A DNA stretch of 7,919 nucleotides from contig DRAO01000170.1 in assembly GCA_011041825.1 (NCBI GenBank), positions 1 to 7,919 of the forward strand, in the 5' to 3' direction. Below are positions 1 to 6,088 of the stretch, in pieces. Origin of the DNA: Chloroflexota bacterium (lineage in GTDB: Bacteria; Chloroflexota; Anaerolineae; SpSt-600). The position numbers were made by a program, and so were the translations under genes. The stretch's first letter is position 1, and each line of letters opens with the position of its first letter. Under the pieces are notes generated by a model. The model saw nothing but the letters and a program-made list of their open reading frames with translations, was not told the origin of the DNA and made no database searches.

Positions 1-1584
1 ATCCAGGTCGTAGCCAAGGAACTTCACCAGGCCGCCGAAGTTTACCTCGGCAGGGTGCTCTATTGAAGGGGAAGAGCTGAACCGCACCCCCGGTGGCATC
101 CGGTAATGGCGCAATCGCACGTGCCAGAAGGAGGCTTCCACAGGCATCGGGCGGCAGTTTTCCGCCAGCAGCTTGAGCACCACTCCGTTTGGGTCCACCA
201 CTTCGTCCTGCCACAGGACAACCCACACCCCTTCTTTCCCAGCCAGGGCCTCGTTGAGGGAATCGGCCACCTCGAAGTTCAACACGTCTTTGGTGGAGAT
301 TATCCGCAGGGGAGGCAGGGGGGTCCAGCCCTCCCAACCGTAGTAATAGGCGAAGACCGGGTACATATGCCCCGAGACCAGGAGTACCGTCTCATTGGGG
401 CCTATGTGCTCTTTTATGTAACGGGCTATGCCCCGGAAGTCAGCTTTGGTGAAAGCCGGGTCGCAATAGAGATTGTGGTCAGATTGGAAAGCACTCGCTG
501 CCACGAAGAGCGCCATCGCTGCGAGGATGCCTCGGAAGAGAAATCGGGGCCTCAGTTCCCACATTGCCCCCATCCCACCTGCGATGGTCAACAGGAAGGC
601 AGGCGAGGCGAACATAAGGTAGCGGGGGTTAAATTTGGGATTGCGGTAGGTAAGGGCAAGGACGGCCACGAGGGGAATGAAGAGGTAAAGGGCCAGGAAA
701 AGGACGCTATGCCTTTTGTGGGCCACGGCCATAAGGGTCAGGCTCAGGAGGAAAAGTCCCCCGTAGATGAGGGCGAGGGGAAGGGCTTTCTGTTCCAGCA
801 TTGTCTCGCCCAGGCTGAAGGAGATAAGCACCTTGCGGAGGGCCTCGTGGAGTTTAAGGGTGCCTTCCCAGTAGCTCACATCCACCCGATAGCGGTTCAA
901 CAGGAAGGGAAGCCAGGGAGCATAGGCCAGCACGGATGCCCCTTGCAGGGCCAGGATGCCCAGGAGCCGATGCCTTCCTTGGGGCGATTTCCCAGCATTG
1001 GCAAGCCCCGTTATCAGGGAAAAAAGACCTTGGAAGGCCAGCAGGAAGAAGGCGAAATAATGGGTGTAGAGGGCGGCGACGTTGGTGAGGAGGTAGGCGA
1101 GGCTGGTGAATCCTCCCGCAGGTTGAGAGCCAGGATTTGCCAGCTTTAACAACAGCCAGCAGGAGAGCAACCCCAGGAAGGTGAAGAGAGTGTACATCCT
1201 GGCTTCCTGGGAATACCACAGGTAAAGGGGGGAAATGGCGGCCAGGAGGGCAGCGATTATGGCGGCCTTTTCCCCGGCCAGCCTTTTCCCAAGGAGATAG
1301 AACATAGGCACCATCAGCACGCCGAAGAAGAGGGAAGGAAAACGCAGGGCGAACTCGCTTCGCCCTGCCCCTCTAACCCAAAGGTAGAGGACGTAATAGT
1401 ACAAAGGGGGCTGTATATCCTCAGCCGTCCAGCGGGTCAACTCCGCTGGGCTGAGGGTGGTCAGGTAAGCGCTGACCCCTTCGTCGTACCAGAGGCTCTG
1501 GGCTCCCAGCCGGTATACCCGCAGGAGGAAGGCCAGGAGCAGGAGAAGGAGAACCAGCCACCTCGTCCTGGAATTTTTGCTCAA
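1..1584 (-). CDS. GT39/ArnT-like membrane glycosyltransferase, C-terminus cut by the window edge
   Basis: No stop occurs in this frame from 1584 to base 1, giving 528 visible residues of an integral membrane GT-C glycosyltransferase (PMT_2/family 39). Such enzymes move sugars from a polyprenyl-phosphate donor to an acceptor on the outer face of the membrane. After a first membrane helix (about 8-21) comes 'LWYDEGVSAY' with the acidic pair D34/E35 expected for the catalytic loop. 'DIQPPLYY' (56-63), 'YSQEARMY' (124-131) and 'NPRYL' (319-323) also fit the family. About ten hydrophobic segments end near residue 362. A soluble domain follows, reaching 'FGGLVKFLGYDLD' (516-528) at the edge. The start is TTG at 1584: it follows the rhomboid stop in the same frame and has AGGGTGA four bases upstream, and the next in-frame ATG is near residue 91, inside the fold. 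It is the third gene of the protease operon. Donor and acceptor cannot be read from the sequence. Confidence 0.9.
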   Translation of the reverse strand, partial: MSKNSRTRWLVLLLLLLAFLLRVYRLGAQSLWYDEGVSAYLTTLSPAELTRWTAEDIQPPLYYYVLYLWVRGAGRSEFALRFPSLFFGVLMVPMFYLLGKRLAGEKAAIIAALLAAISPLYLWYSQEARMYTLFTFLGLLSCWLLLKLANPGSQPAGGFTSLAYLLTNVAALYTHYFAFFLLAFQGLFSLITGLANAGKSPQGRHRLLGILALQGASVLAYAPWLPFLLNRYRVDVSYWEGTLKLHEALRKVLISFSLGETMLEQKALPLALIYGGLFLLSLTLMAVAHKRHSVLFLALYLFIPLVAVLALTYRNPKFNPRYLMFASPAFLLTIAGGMGAMWELRPRFLFRGILAAMALFVAASAFQSDHNLYCDPAFTKADFRGIARYIKEHIGPNETVLLVSGHMYPVFAYYYGWEGWTPLPPLRIISTKDVLNFEVADSLNEALAGKEGVWVVLWQDEVVDPNGVVLKLLAENCRPMPVEASFWHVRLRHYRMPPGVRFSSSPSIEHPAEVNFGGLVKFLGYDLD

Positions 1585-1593
1585 GGCATCACC

Positions 1594-2274
1594 CTAAACG
1601 TAGAAATAGGGAGGGTTTTCCCTCTCCCTCAGGAGGGGGCCTAAAATCATCCCCGCCACGAAGCCCCCTATGTGGGCCCACCAAGCCACTCCGCCTGTGA
1701 TAGCCGTGGTTGCGGTAATTGTGGCCAGGCCGTTGAGCAACTGAACTAAGAACCAGCTCCCCAACACCAGAAGTGCTGGGACAGCGATGATTTCAAAGTA
1801 AAAGAAGATAGGGATGGCCATAAGCACCCTTGCCCTGGGATAGAAGAGGAAATAGGCCCCTAATACCCCTGCCACCGCCCCGCTTGCCCCTACCATAGGG
1901 ATGCGGGAGATGGGGTTAGCAAGCACCTGGGCCGCCGCAGCCGTTAACCCGCATATAAGGTAGAAAAGCAGGAAGCGGAAGTGCCCTATTGCATCTTCCA
2001 CATTATCCCCAAAGATCCAGAGGTAAAGCATATTGCCAAAGATGTGTACCCATCCGGCATGGAGAAACATTGAGGTAAAAACCGTGATGAAGACGAGCGG
2101 ATACCGTCCTAAGTGCATAATCCGCCAAGGTACCAGCCCAAAGACGGCGATAAACTTGTCCAGATGAGGCCCTAAAGCCAGTTCAAAGAAGAAGACCAAG
2201 ACATTAAGGGCAATGATGAAATAGGTGACTATGGGGAAGCGTCGGGAGGGAATATCGTCAGCCAAAGGAATCAT
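1594..2274 (-). CDS. Rhomboid-family intramembrane serine protease
   Basis: A 226-residue polytopic protein with about six membrane helices, close to the basic bacterial rhomboid core in length. Rhomboids cut transmembrane substrates within the bilayer using a Ser-His dyad. The nucleophile is S131 in 'GASGA' (129-133), and the general base is H201 in 'AHIGGFVAG' (200-208). The helix-2 motif 'HAGWVHIFGNMLYL' supplies H77 and N81 for the oxyanion hole. The N-terminus 'MIPLADDIPSRRFP' is the usual opening of this bacterial subfamily. All key residues are present, so it should be active. The ATG overlaps the stop of the upstream protease gene (ATGA, 2271-2274) and has a GGAGGAAGG ribosome site, so the two are probably translationally coupled. 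Substrates are unknown. Pairing with another membrane protease suggests a joint role in membrane-protein turnover, which is inference. Confidence 0.95.
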   Translation of the reverse strand: MIPLADDIPSRRFPIVTYFIIALNVLVFFFELALGPHLDKFIAVFGLVPWRIMHLGRYPLVFITVFTSMFLHAGWVHIFGNMLYLWIFGDNVEDAIGHFRFLLFYLICGLTAAAAQVLANPISRIPMVGASGAVAGVLGAYFLFYPRARVLMAIPIFFYFEIIAVPALLVLGSWFLVQLLNGLATITATTAITGGVAWWAHIGGFVAGMILGPLLRERENPPYFYV

Positions 2275-3113
2275 CGCCTTCCTCCTCTTGTCCCATCCTC
2301 ACGCCGATAGGGGACAGGGATGTACTGAACTGAAGGCCGCCGCTGTGCAGGCTGGCGGTAGAGGCTCATAAGGGCATAGACCTCCTCGGGCATCTCATCG
2401 CTCACCGGAAGCCCCAAATCCCTGGCTTCCTCTAAAGTGATGGGGTAATCGTGGGTCCACTGACCGGAACTCAAAGCCTCGGCCAGCTTTTCGGCCTTCT
2501 GCTCATCCAGCCCGTTGGCCGTAAGGATTTGCTTGACAGCCCTGAAGACCTGGCGACGGGCTTTCTCAGCTACATCGGCCAGAATCAAGGTGGTATCGTC
2601 AATTTCGTTGATGTCCTTCTGTTCCAGGACTTTCAGCACCGAAGCAGCAGGATATTGGCCCAGTTGGGGGTCTACAGGGCCTAACACGGCGTTTTCGTCC
2701 ATCACGATTTTATCGGCAGCCAGGGCTATGAGGGTGCCGCCGGACATAGCGTAGTGGGGCACGAAAACGGTAACCGGGGCCTTATGTCGCACTAAGGCAT
2801 GGGCAATCTGTTCGGCGGCCAGCACCAGGCCACCAGGGGTGTGGAGTATCAGGTCTATGGGCATATCTTCCGGTGTAAGGCGTATGGCCCGCAGGACCTC
2901 TTCTGAATCCTCTATGTCAATGTACCGGGAGAAAGGTATCCCCAGGAGGAACATCGTCTCCTGACGGTGGATAAGGGTTATAACCCGAGACCCTCTTTTC
3001 TTCTCCAGTTGTCTGATAAGGCGATTTCGCTCCATCTCCAGCAGGCGTTGTTTGAACATCGGGCTCAAGCTTGCAAAGATGATAAAGAGCCACAGCAAAT
3101 CTATAATGCCCAT
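2271..3113 (-). CDS. SDH-family (Clp-fold, SppA-like) membrane serine protease
   Basis: A 280-residue protein of the serine dehydrogenase proteinase family (SDH_sah, ClpP/crotonase fold). A single N-terminal hydrophobic helix (about 3-18) is followed by a basic linker (21-44), so the protease domain is probably membrane-tethered. Within the fold, 'LHTPGGLVLAAEQIA' (90-104) is the ClpP-like substrate-strand region. 'YAMSGGT' (121-127) carries the probable nucleophile S124, and 'ENAVLGPVDPQLG' (140-152) is the typical SDH/SppA loop. 'WTHDYPIT' (219-226) is a further family-like motif. The start is ATG at 3113, with GGAGGTG at a good distance. The open frame extends 35 codons further upstream, but that stretch is compositionally unlike the protein, overlaps the promoter and lacks a ribosome site. 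This is the first gene of the operon with rhomboid and GT39. Alternative names are 'ClpP-class periplasmic protease' or SppA-like. Its biological substrate is unknown. Confidence 0.9.
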   Translation of the reverse strand: MGIIDLLWLFIIFASLSPMFKQRLLEMERNRLIRQLEKKRGSRVITLIHRQETMFLLGIPFSRYIDIEDSEEVLRAIRLTPEDMPIDLILHTPGGLVLAAEQIAHALVRHKAPVTVFVPHYAMSGGTLIALAADKIVMDENAVLGPVDPQLGQYPAASVLKVLEQKDINEIDDTTLILADVAEKARRQVFRAVKQILTANGLDEQKAEKLAEALSSGQWTHDYPITLEEARDLGLPVSDEMPEEVYALMSLYRQPAQRRPSVQYIPVPYRREDGTRGGRR

Positions 3114-3197
3114 AATAACACCTCCAGAGGGAGAAAATGTGCTGCTTTTTCGGACATCGGTGATGCCAGTGTTGAGAAAAGCACTCCTTTTGCAAGA

Positions 3198-3226
3198 ATT
3201 ATAACAGAAAAAACCCAAGCCTACAA
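3198..3226 (-). promoter_or_regulatory. Extended -10 promoter for the SDH-rhomboid-GT39 operon
   Basis: On the minus strand a perfect TATAAT (3203-3198) is preceded by TGT, making an extended -10 (TGnTATAAT). Seventeen bases upstream is TTGTAG (3226-3221), a weak -35 matching the consensus at its first three positions. Transcription would start near 3191 and leave a leader of about 78 nt before the ATG at 3113. The leader ends in the GGAGGTG ribosome site, which could pair weakly with a CTCC four bases before it. Confidence 0.7.
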
Positions 3227-3237
3227 GAGGATTTGAC

Positions 3238-3266
3238 GGGCTTCGGACATTGTATTGCCGAAGCCC
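3238..3266. repeat. 9-bp perfect inverted repeat between two divergent promoters
   Basis: GGGCTTCGG (3238-3246) and CCGAAGCCC (3258-3266) are perfect reverse complements separated by 11 bases. The repeat lies 12 bp upstream of the minus-strand -35 and about 40 bp upstream of the plus-strand -35, a reasonable place for an operator serving either operon. It could instead be a hairpin in an antisense or readthrough transcript, but no U-tract follows on either strand, so it is a poor terminator. A shorter CTTGT-AA-ACAAG palindrome lies just to its right, at about 3278-3289. Confidence 0.55.
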
Positions 3267-3307
3267 AATTTGTGCAATCTTGTAAACAAGAGCGAAGTTT
3301 TTGATAG

Positions 3308-3336
3308 TTGCTCTGATGGCAAAGGGGTGGTAAAAT
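3308..3336 (+). promoter_or_regulatory. Probable promoter for the baseplate-J-like gene and ruvX
   Basis: TAAAAT (3331-3336, five of six matches to TATAAT) has TTGCTC (3308-3313, three of six) exactly 17 bp upstream. The predicted start near 3343 gives a leader of about 40 nt ending in AGGGTGA (3371-3377), six bases before the ATG at 3384. The -35 is weak, so the site may be of modest strength or need an activator. Confidence 0.5.
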
Positions 3337-3383
3337 TAGATGGACTTTTGCCGAACGGATTCACAAGCTCAGGGTGACCAAAT

Positions 3384-4913
3384 ATGGCTAATATTTTCGG
3401 AAAGGACCCAAGAGGCCAGAGCACCGCCCAAGTTATATATCTTGAGCTGGATGAAGATATCATTTCCATAAAAGATAGGCTTGATTGGGTTAAAGCCCAG
3501 CGGGTTATCTTGGTCATCCCCAAAGGCAATAAGGCCTTGACTAACCCCATTCATATGAAGCTCCTCCTCCGCAAAGCCAGGGATTTGGCCCTGGAAGTGG
3601 CTCTGGTTACCCGGGACGCCCTGGTGCGTCGGCTTGCCCGTGAGGTGGGAATCCCCGTTTTCGGCTCGGTGGCTCGGGCTAAACGCAGTAAGCCATCCAA
3701 GGTTTCAGCCTCAAAAGCGCAACCACTGCTTTCACGGGTTCCAGGTGTCCCCAGGGCTACTTCGCTGGTGATTCCGAGGGAAAGGGAGGGCATCCCGGTC
3801 TGGGCTTTGATGCTCATTATCATCCCTTTTGTTGTTATGGTGATTATTGGTTCCGTGCTTTTCATCCCCTCAGCCCAGGTGAAATTGAGCCCTCTCAGGG
3901 AGACGTTGAACGAGACGATAACTATAACGGTGGACCCAAACATAAGGAAGATTGATTATGCCGAAGCATCAGTGCCAGCTCGAAAGGTGAGAATAGAGAT
4001 AACAGGCAGGGGCAACATCCCCACTACAGCTAAAAAGGATGTGCCTGATGCCAAGGCAACGGGTACGGTGGTCTTCATCAACAAGACTAACCAGGAAGTA
4101 ATTATTCCTATGGGAACAGTGGTAGGCACTTCTACGGGCGTTAACATACGCTTTACCACAGTGGATACCGCTACCCTGCCCCCTGCTTTTCAGAGCCGGG
4201 TCGAAGTGGGGATTGTGGCCGTAGACCCAGGGCCAATGGGAAATGTGGGGGCTTATCTCATAAATAAAGTGGAGGGAGCACTGGCCCTCCAGGTTCAAGT
4301 GCTAAACCCGAATCCTACCTCTGGCGGCACAGTTAAGCAAGTAAATGTGGTTACCAAAGCCGATAAAGACCGCCTCAAAAGCATCGTCCTCCAGAAGCTA
4401 TACCAACAGGCTTATCAGGCTTTCTTGGAAAAGATTCCCAAAGATTCACTTCTAATCCCTCAGACGATAAACGTAATACCCACGGGTGAAAGTTATGACC
4501 ATTTTGTAGATGAAGTAGCAGATGAATTAAGCCTGGAGCTCAAAGCCGTGGCCCTGGGGCTTACAGTAAACAGGGACGACCTGAGGGCTCTTGCCACTTA
4601 CTTAATGCAGGACAAAGTGCCTGAAGGATACGAGATGGTTGAGGAAAAGTTAAGCTTCGAAGTTGTGGAAGCTCAGAAAGGAGAGGAAGGCAGATATACG
4701 GTTAACCTTAGGGTTATGGGACCCGTGTTGGCCAGCATAGATGTGAATTCAATACGGGATAGGATACGAGGCCTCCCCCTCGAAAAAGCCCAGGAGAAAC
4801 TTCGAGCCTTACCTTTGCGAAAAGAACCCGAGGTGGCGATATCCCCCGATTGGTTTAATCGTATGCCTTGGTTGCCCTTCCGAATAAATATCAGGTTGGA
4901 GGCAGAGGAGTGA
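3384..4913 (+). CDS. Membrane-anchored baseplate-J/gp47-like protein of unknown function
   Basis: A 509-residue bitopic protein. Residues 1-100 form a soluble alpha/beta region with alternating hydrophobic strands ('RVILVIPKG' 40-48, 'VALVTRD' 72-78, 'GIPVFGSV' 89-96). A basic, proline-rich linker (100-135) and one membrane helix (about 138-163) follow. The remainder is presumably outside the membrane. Residues about 222-295 resemble the Baseplate_J fold (PF04865): 'TGTVVFINKTNQ', then 'IPMGTVV', then 'DPGPMGNV'. The C-terminal half contains helical repeats and ends with 'SPDWFNRMPWLPFRI'. No tail, sheath or other phage gene is nearby, so a phage-baseplate role is unlikely despite the domain name. 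I believe proteins of this architecture recur in Chloroflexota genomes, but that is recollection. The start has AGGGTGA six bases upstream. The stop overlaps the ruvX start (GTGA, 4910-4913), so the two are co-translated. Its cellular role is unknown. Confidence 0.75.
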   Translation: MANIFGKDPRGQSTAQVIYLELDEDIISIKDRLDWVKAQRVILVIPKGNKALTNPIHMKLLLRKARDLALEVALVTRDALVRRLAREVGIPVFGSVARAKRSKPSKVSASKAQPLLSRVPGVPRATSLVIPREREGIPVWALMLIIIPFVVMVIIGSVLFIPSAQVKLSPLRETLNETITITVDPNIRKIDYAEASVPARKVRIEITGRGNIPTTAKKDVPDAKATGTVVFINKTNQEVIIPMGTVVGTSTGVNIRFTTVDTATLPPAFQSRVEVGIVAVDPGPMGNVGAYLINKVEGALALQVQVLNPNPTSGGTVKQVNVVTKADKDRLKSIVLQKLYQQAYQAFLEKIPKDSLLIPQTINVIPTGESYDHFVDEVADELSLELKAVALGLTVNRDDLRALATYLMQDKVPEGYEMVEEKLSFEVVEAQKGEEGRYTVNLRVMGPVLASIDVNSIRDRIRGLPLEKAQEKLRALPLRKEPEVAISPDWFNRMPWLPFRINIRLEAEE

Positions 4914-5347
4914 AGAGGATTATGGCAGTGGATGTAGGCGAAAAGCGCATAGGTATAGCTTTAAGTGACCCAGGCAGAACGCTGGCATCTCCCAGGGGTG
5001 TAGTGGAGGCTGAGGATGAAGGGAAGGCTGTGGAGAAACTGGTGGAGTTTATATCCCACTGGGATGTGGATACATTGGTGGTTGGCTTTCCACTTACATT
5101 AAGGGGTGAAGAAGGAGAGCAAGCGAAGGAGGTGGAAAGGTTTATCGCTTGCCTGGAGAAAGCTTTGAAAGAGGCTGCCCTGAAAGTGAAGCTAGTGCGG
5201 TGGGATGAGCGTTTCTCCACTGCCGAGGCTGATGTTTTACTCAAGGAGGCAGGCTACAATGGGTATGCACGGCGGTCTCGCATTGACGCCGCCGCTGCTG
5301 CTGTGATATTGCAAAGCTATCTGGATTCCCAGAATCAAGGAGGCTGA
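4910..5347 (+). CDS. ruvX: RuvX/YqgF-family putative Holliday junction resolvase
   Basis: A 145-residue RNase H-like fold nuclease of the YqgF/RuvX family, implicated in Holliday-junction resolution and, in some bacteria, in pre-16S rRNA 5' maturation. 'MAVDVGEKRIGIALSD' (5-20) carries catalytic D8. 'VVGFPLTLRGEEGEQA' (57-72) is the second motif, 'RWDERFSTAEAD' (97-108) contains the conserved DERxST, and 'RIDAAAAAVILQ' (124-135) supplies the last acidic residue, D126. Length is typical for the family. The GTG start at 4910 overlaps the upstream stop as GTGA, has GGAGG seven bases before it, and gives the N-terminus 'MKRIMAVDVG', which fits RuvX. An ATG at 4922 would delete the first half of strand one, and the longer open frame back to 4868 adds residues that do not look like RuvX. 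Its 3' end faces pdtaR with a 19-base gap. Confidence 0.93.
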   Translation: MKRIMAVDVGEKRIGIALSDPGRTLASPRGVVEAEDEGKAVEKLVEFISHWDVDTLVVGFPLTLRGEEGEQAKEVERFIACLEKALKEAALKVKLVRWDERFSTAEADVLLKEAGYNGYARRSRIDAAAAAVILQSYLDSQNQGG

Positions 5348-5366
5348 GGAGGGGGAAGTAAGAGCG

Positions 5367-5957
5367 TTAAAGCTGCTGTCTGGCTGTCTCGTAGGCCAGG
5401 ATGATGGCCTCAGCTACCTCTTTCATAGGCTTGCGGGTGTTCATACTCATTTTCTGAATGCGACGGAAAGCTTCGGCCTCGGAGAGCCCTTGAGTATCCA
5501 TAAGTATTCCCTTAGCCCTCTCCACCAACTTGCGGGTTTCCAAGGCCTCCCTGAGGTCCTCCGTTTCCTTCTTTACGGCTCTGAACTCCTCAAAGCGAGC
5601 CAGAGCTATCTCTATGGCCGGGGCCAAGTCAGACTCCCGGAAAGGCTTTACCAGATAGGCTACCACTCCGGCTTCCTTCGCTCGTTCGATAAGTTCTCGT
5701 TGGCTGTAAGCAGTAAGCAGGATAACCGGGGCTATATCCTCCTCGGTGAGGATGCGGGCAGCCTCTATACCGTCCATATCTGGCATTTTTATATCCATTA
5801 TCACAAGGTCAGGCTTAAGCTCCCGGGCTAAGTTGACAGCACTGCGTCCATCTCCCACTTCTCCTATCACAAGGTAACCCAAATTAGTGAGCATCTCCTT
5901 CAGGTCCATCCTTATGATGGATTCGTCATCGGCTATTATGATCCTGGTCCTCCTCAC
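5367..5957 (-). CDS. pdtaR: ANTAR-domain response regulator, PdtaR-like
   Basis: A 196-residue response regulator that binds RNA rather than DNA. The receiver domain (about 4-120) has acidic residues D10/D11, phospho-acceptor D55 in 'VIMDIKMPD', T82 in 'LLTAY' and K104 in 'YLVKPF'. A helical linker leads to the ANTAR domain (about 133-190): 'LREALETRKLVERAKGILM', then 'LSEAEAFRRIQKMSMN' and 'EVAEAII', with the usual ANTAR pattern. ANTAR proteins such as EutV and AmiR promote antitermination by binding paired hairpins in nascent RNA. Receiver plus ANTAR at about 200 residues matches mycobacterial PdtaR. The start is GTG at 5957, which opens directly into the first receiver strand; the ribosome site (AGGGGGTAGGG) is mediocre. 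It lies 131 bases downstream of its likely kinase on the same strand, and no convincing separate promoter is visible. EutV is the alternative name, but no eut genes are in view. Confidence 0.92.
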   Translation of the reverse strand: MRRTRIIIADDESIIRMDLKEMLTNLGYLVIGEVGDGRSAVNLARELKPDLVIMDIKMPDMDGIEAARILTEEDIAPVILLTAYSQRELIERAKEAGVVAYLVKPFRESDLAPAIEIALARFEEFRAVKKETEDLREALETRKLVERAKGILMDTQGLSEAEAFRRIQKMSMNTRKPMKEVAEAIILAYETARQQL

Positions 5958-5991
5958 TTTCCCTACCCCCTAAAGGATTTCAATCTTGTTT

Positions 5992-6021
5992 GGCCGAAGC
6001 CCTCCATCCTGAGATGAAGAG
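5992..6021 (-). promoter_or_regulatory. Paired hairpins in the gap between the kinase and regulator genes
   Basis: The 131-nt gap (5958-6088) contains two adjoining hairpins on the minus strand. The first (6021-6000) has nine-base arms around a UCAG tetraloop, with two G-U pairs. The second (6001-5992) is GGC-UUCG-GCC, a short stem closed by the very stable C(UUCG)G loop; it shares two bases with the first, so they may compete. No U-tract follows, so this is not an ordinary terminator. It may adjust regulator expression relative to the kinase. The loops do not match the A1/G4 hexaloops of known ANTAR targets. Confidence 0.4.
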
Positions 6022-6088
6022 GGGAGCTTTTTCAGCCTGTTTTTGGGTGGCAAGGTTGTTGAGCTAAATACATTGATTCAGGCACCGG

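Noticed and set aside
106..1149. A 347-codon open frame on the plus strand
   Set aside because: It is antisense to the GT39 gene, its translation is low in hydrophobic order and rich in G, E, Q and H, and it has no recognisable domain. The opposite strand gives clear family motifs throughout.
854..1219. A 121-codon minus-strand frame
   Set aside because: It is out of frame with the GT39 coding sequence, which continues unbroken through the same bases with conserved motifs.
3114..3218. A 35-codon N-terminal extension of the SDH protease
   Set aside because: It would overlap the extended -10 promoter, has no ribosome site and reads as random sequence. The ATG at 3113 has a strong GGAGGTG site and leads directly into the membrane helix.
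4868..4909. An earlier start for ruvX
   Set aside because: The added residues lie inside the upstream gene and do not resemble RuvX. The GTG at 4910 gives the expected N-terminus and coupling overlap.
3384..4913. A prophage or contractile-tail fragment
   Set aside because: There is only one baseplate-J-like domain, carried on a membrane protein and operonic with ruvX. No other phage or secretion-system gene is present in the window.
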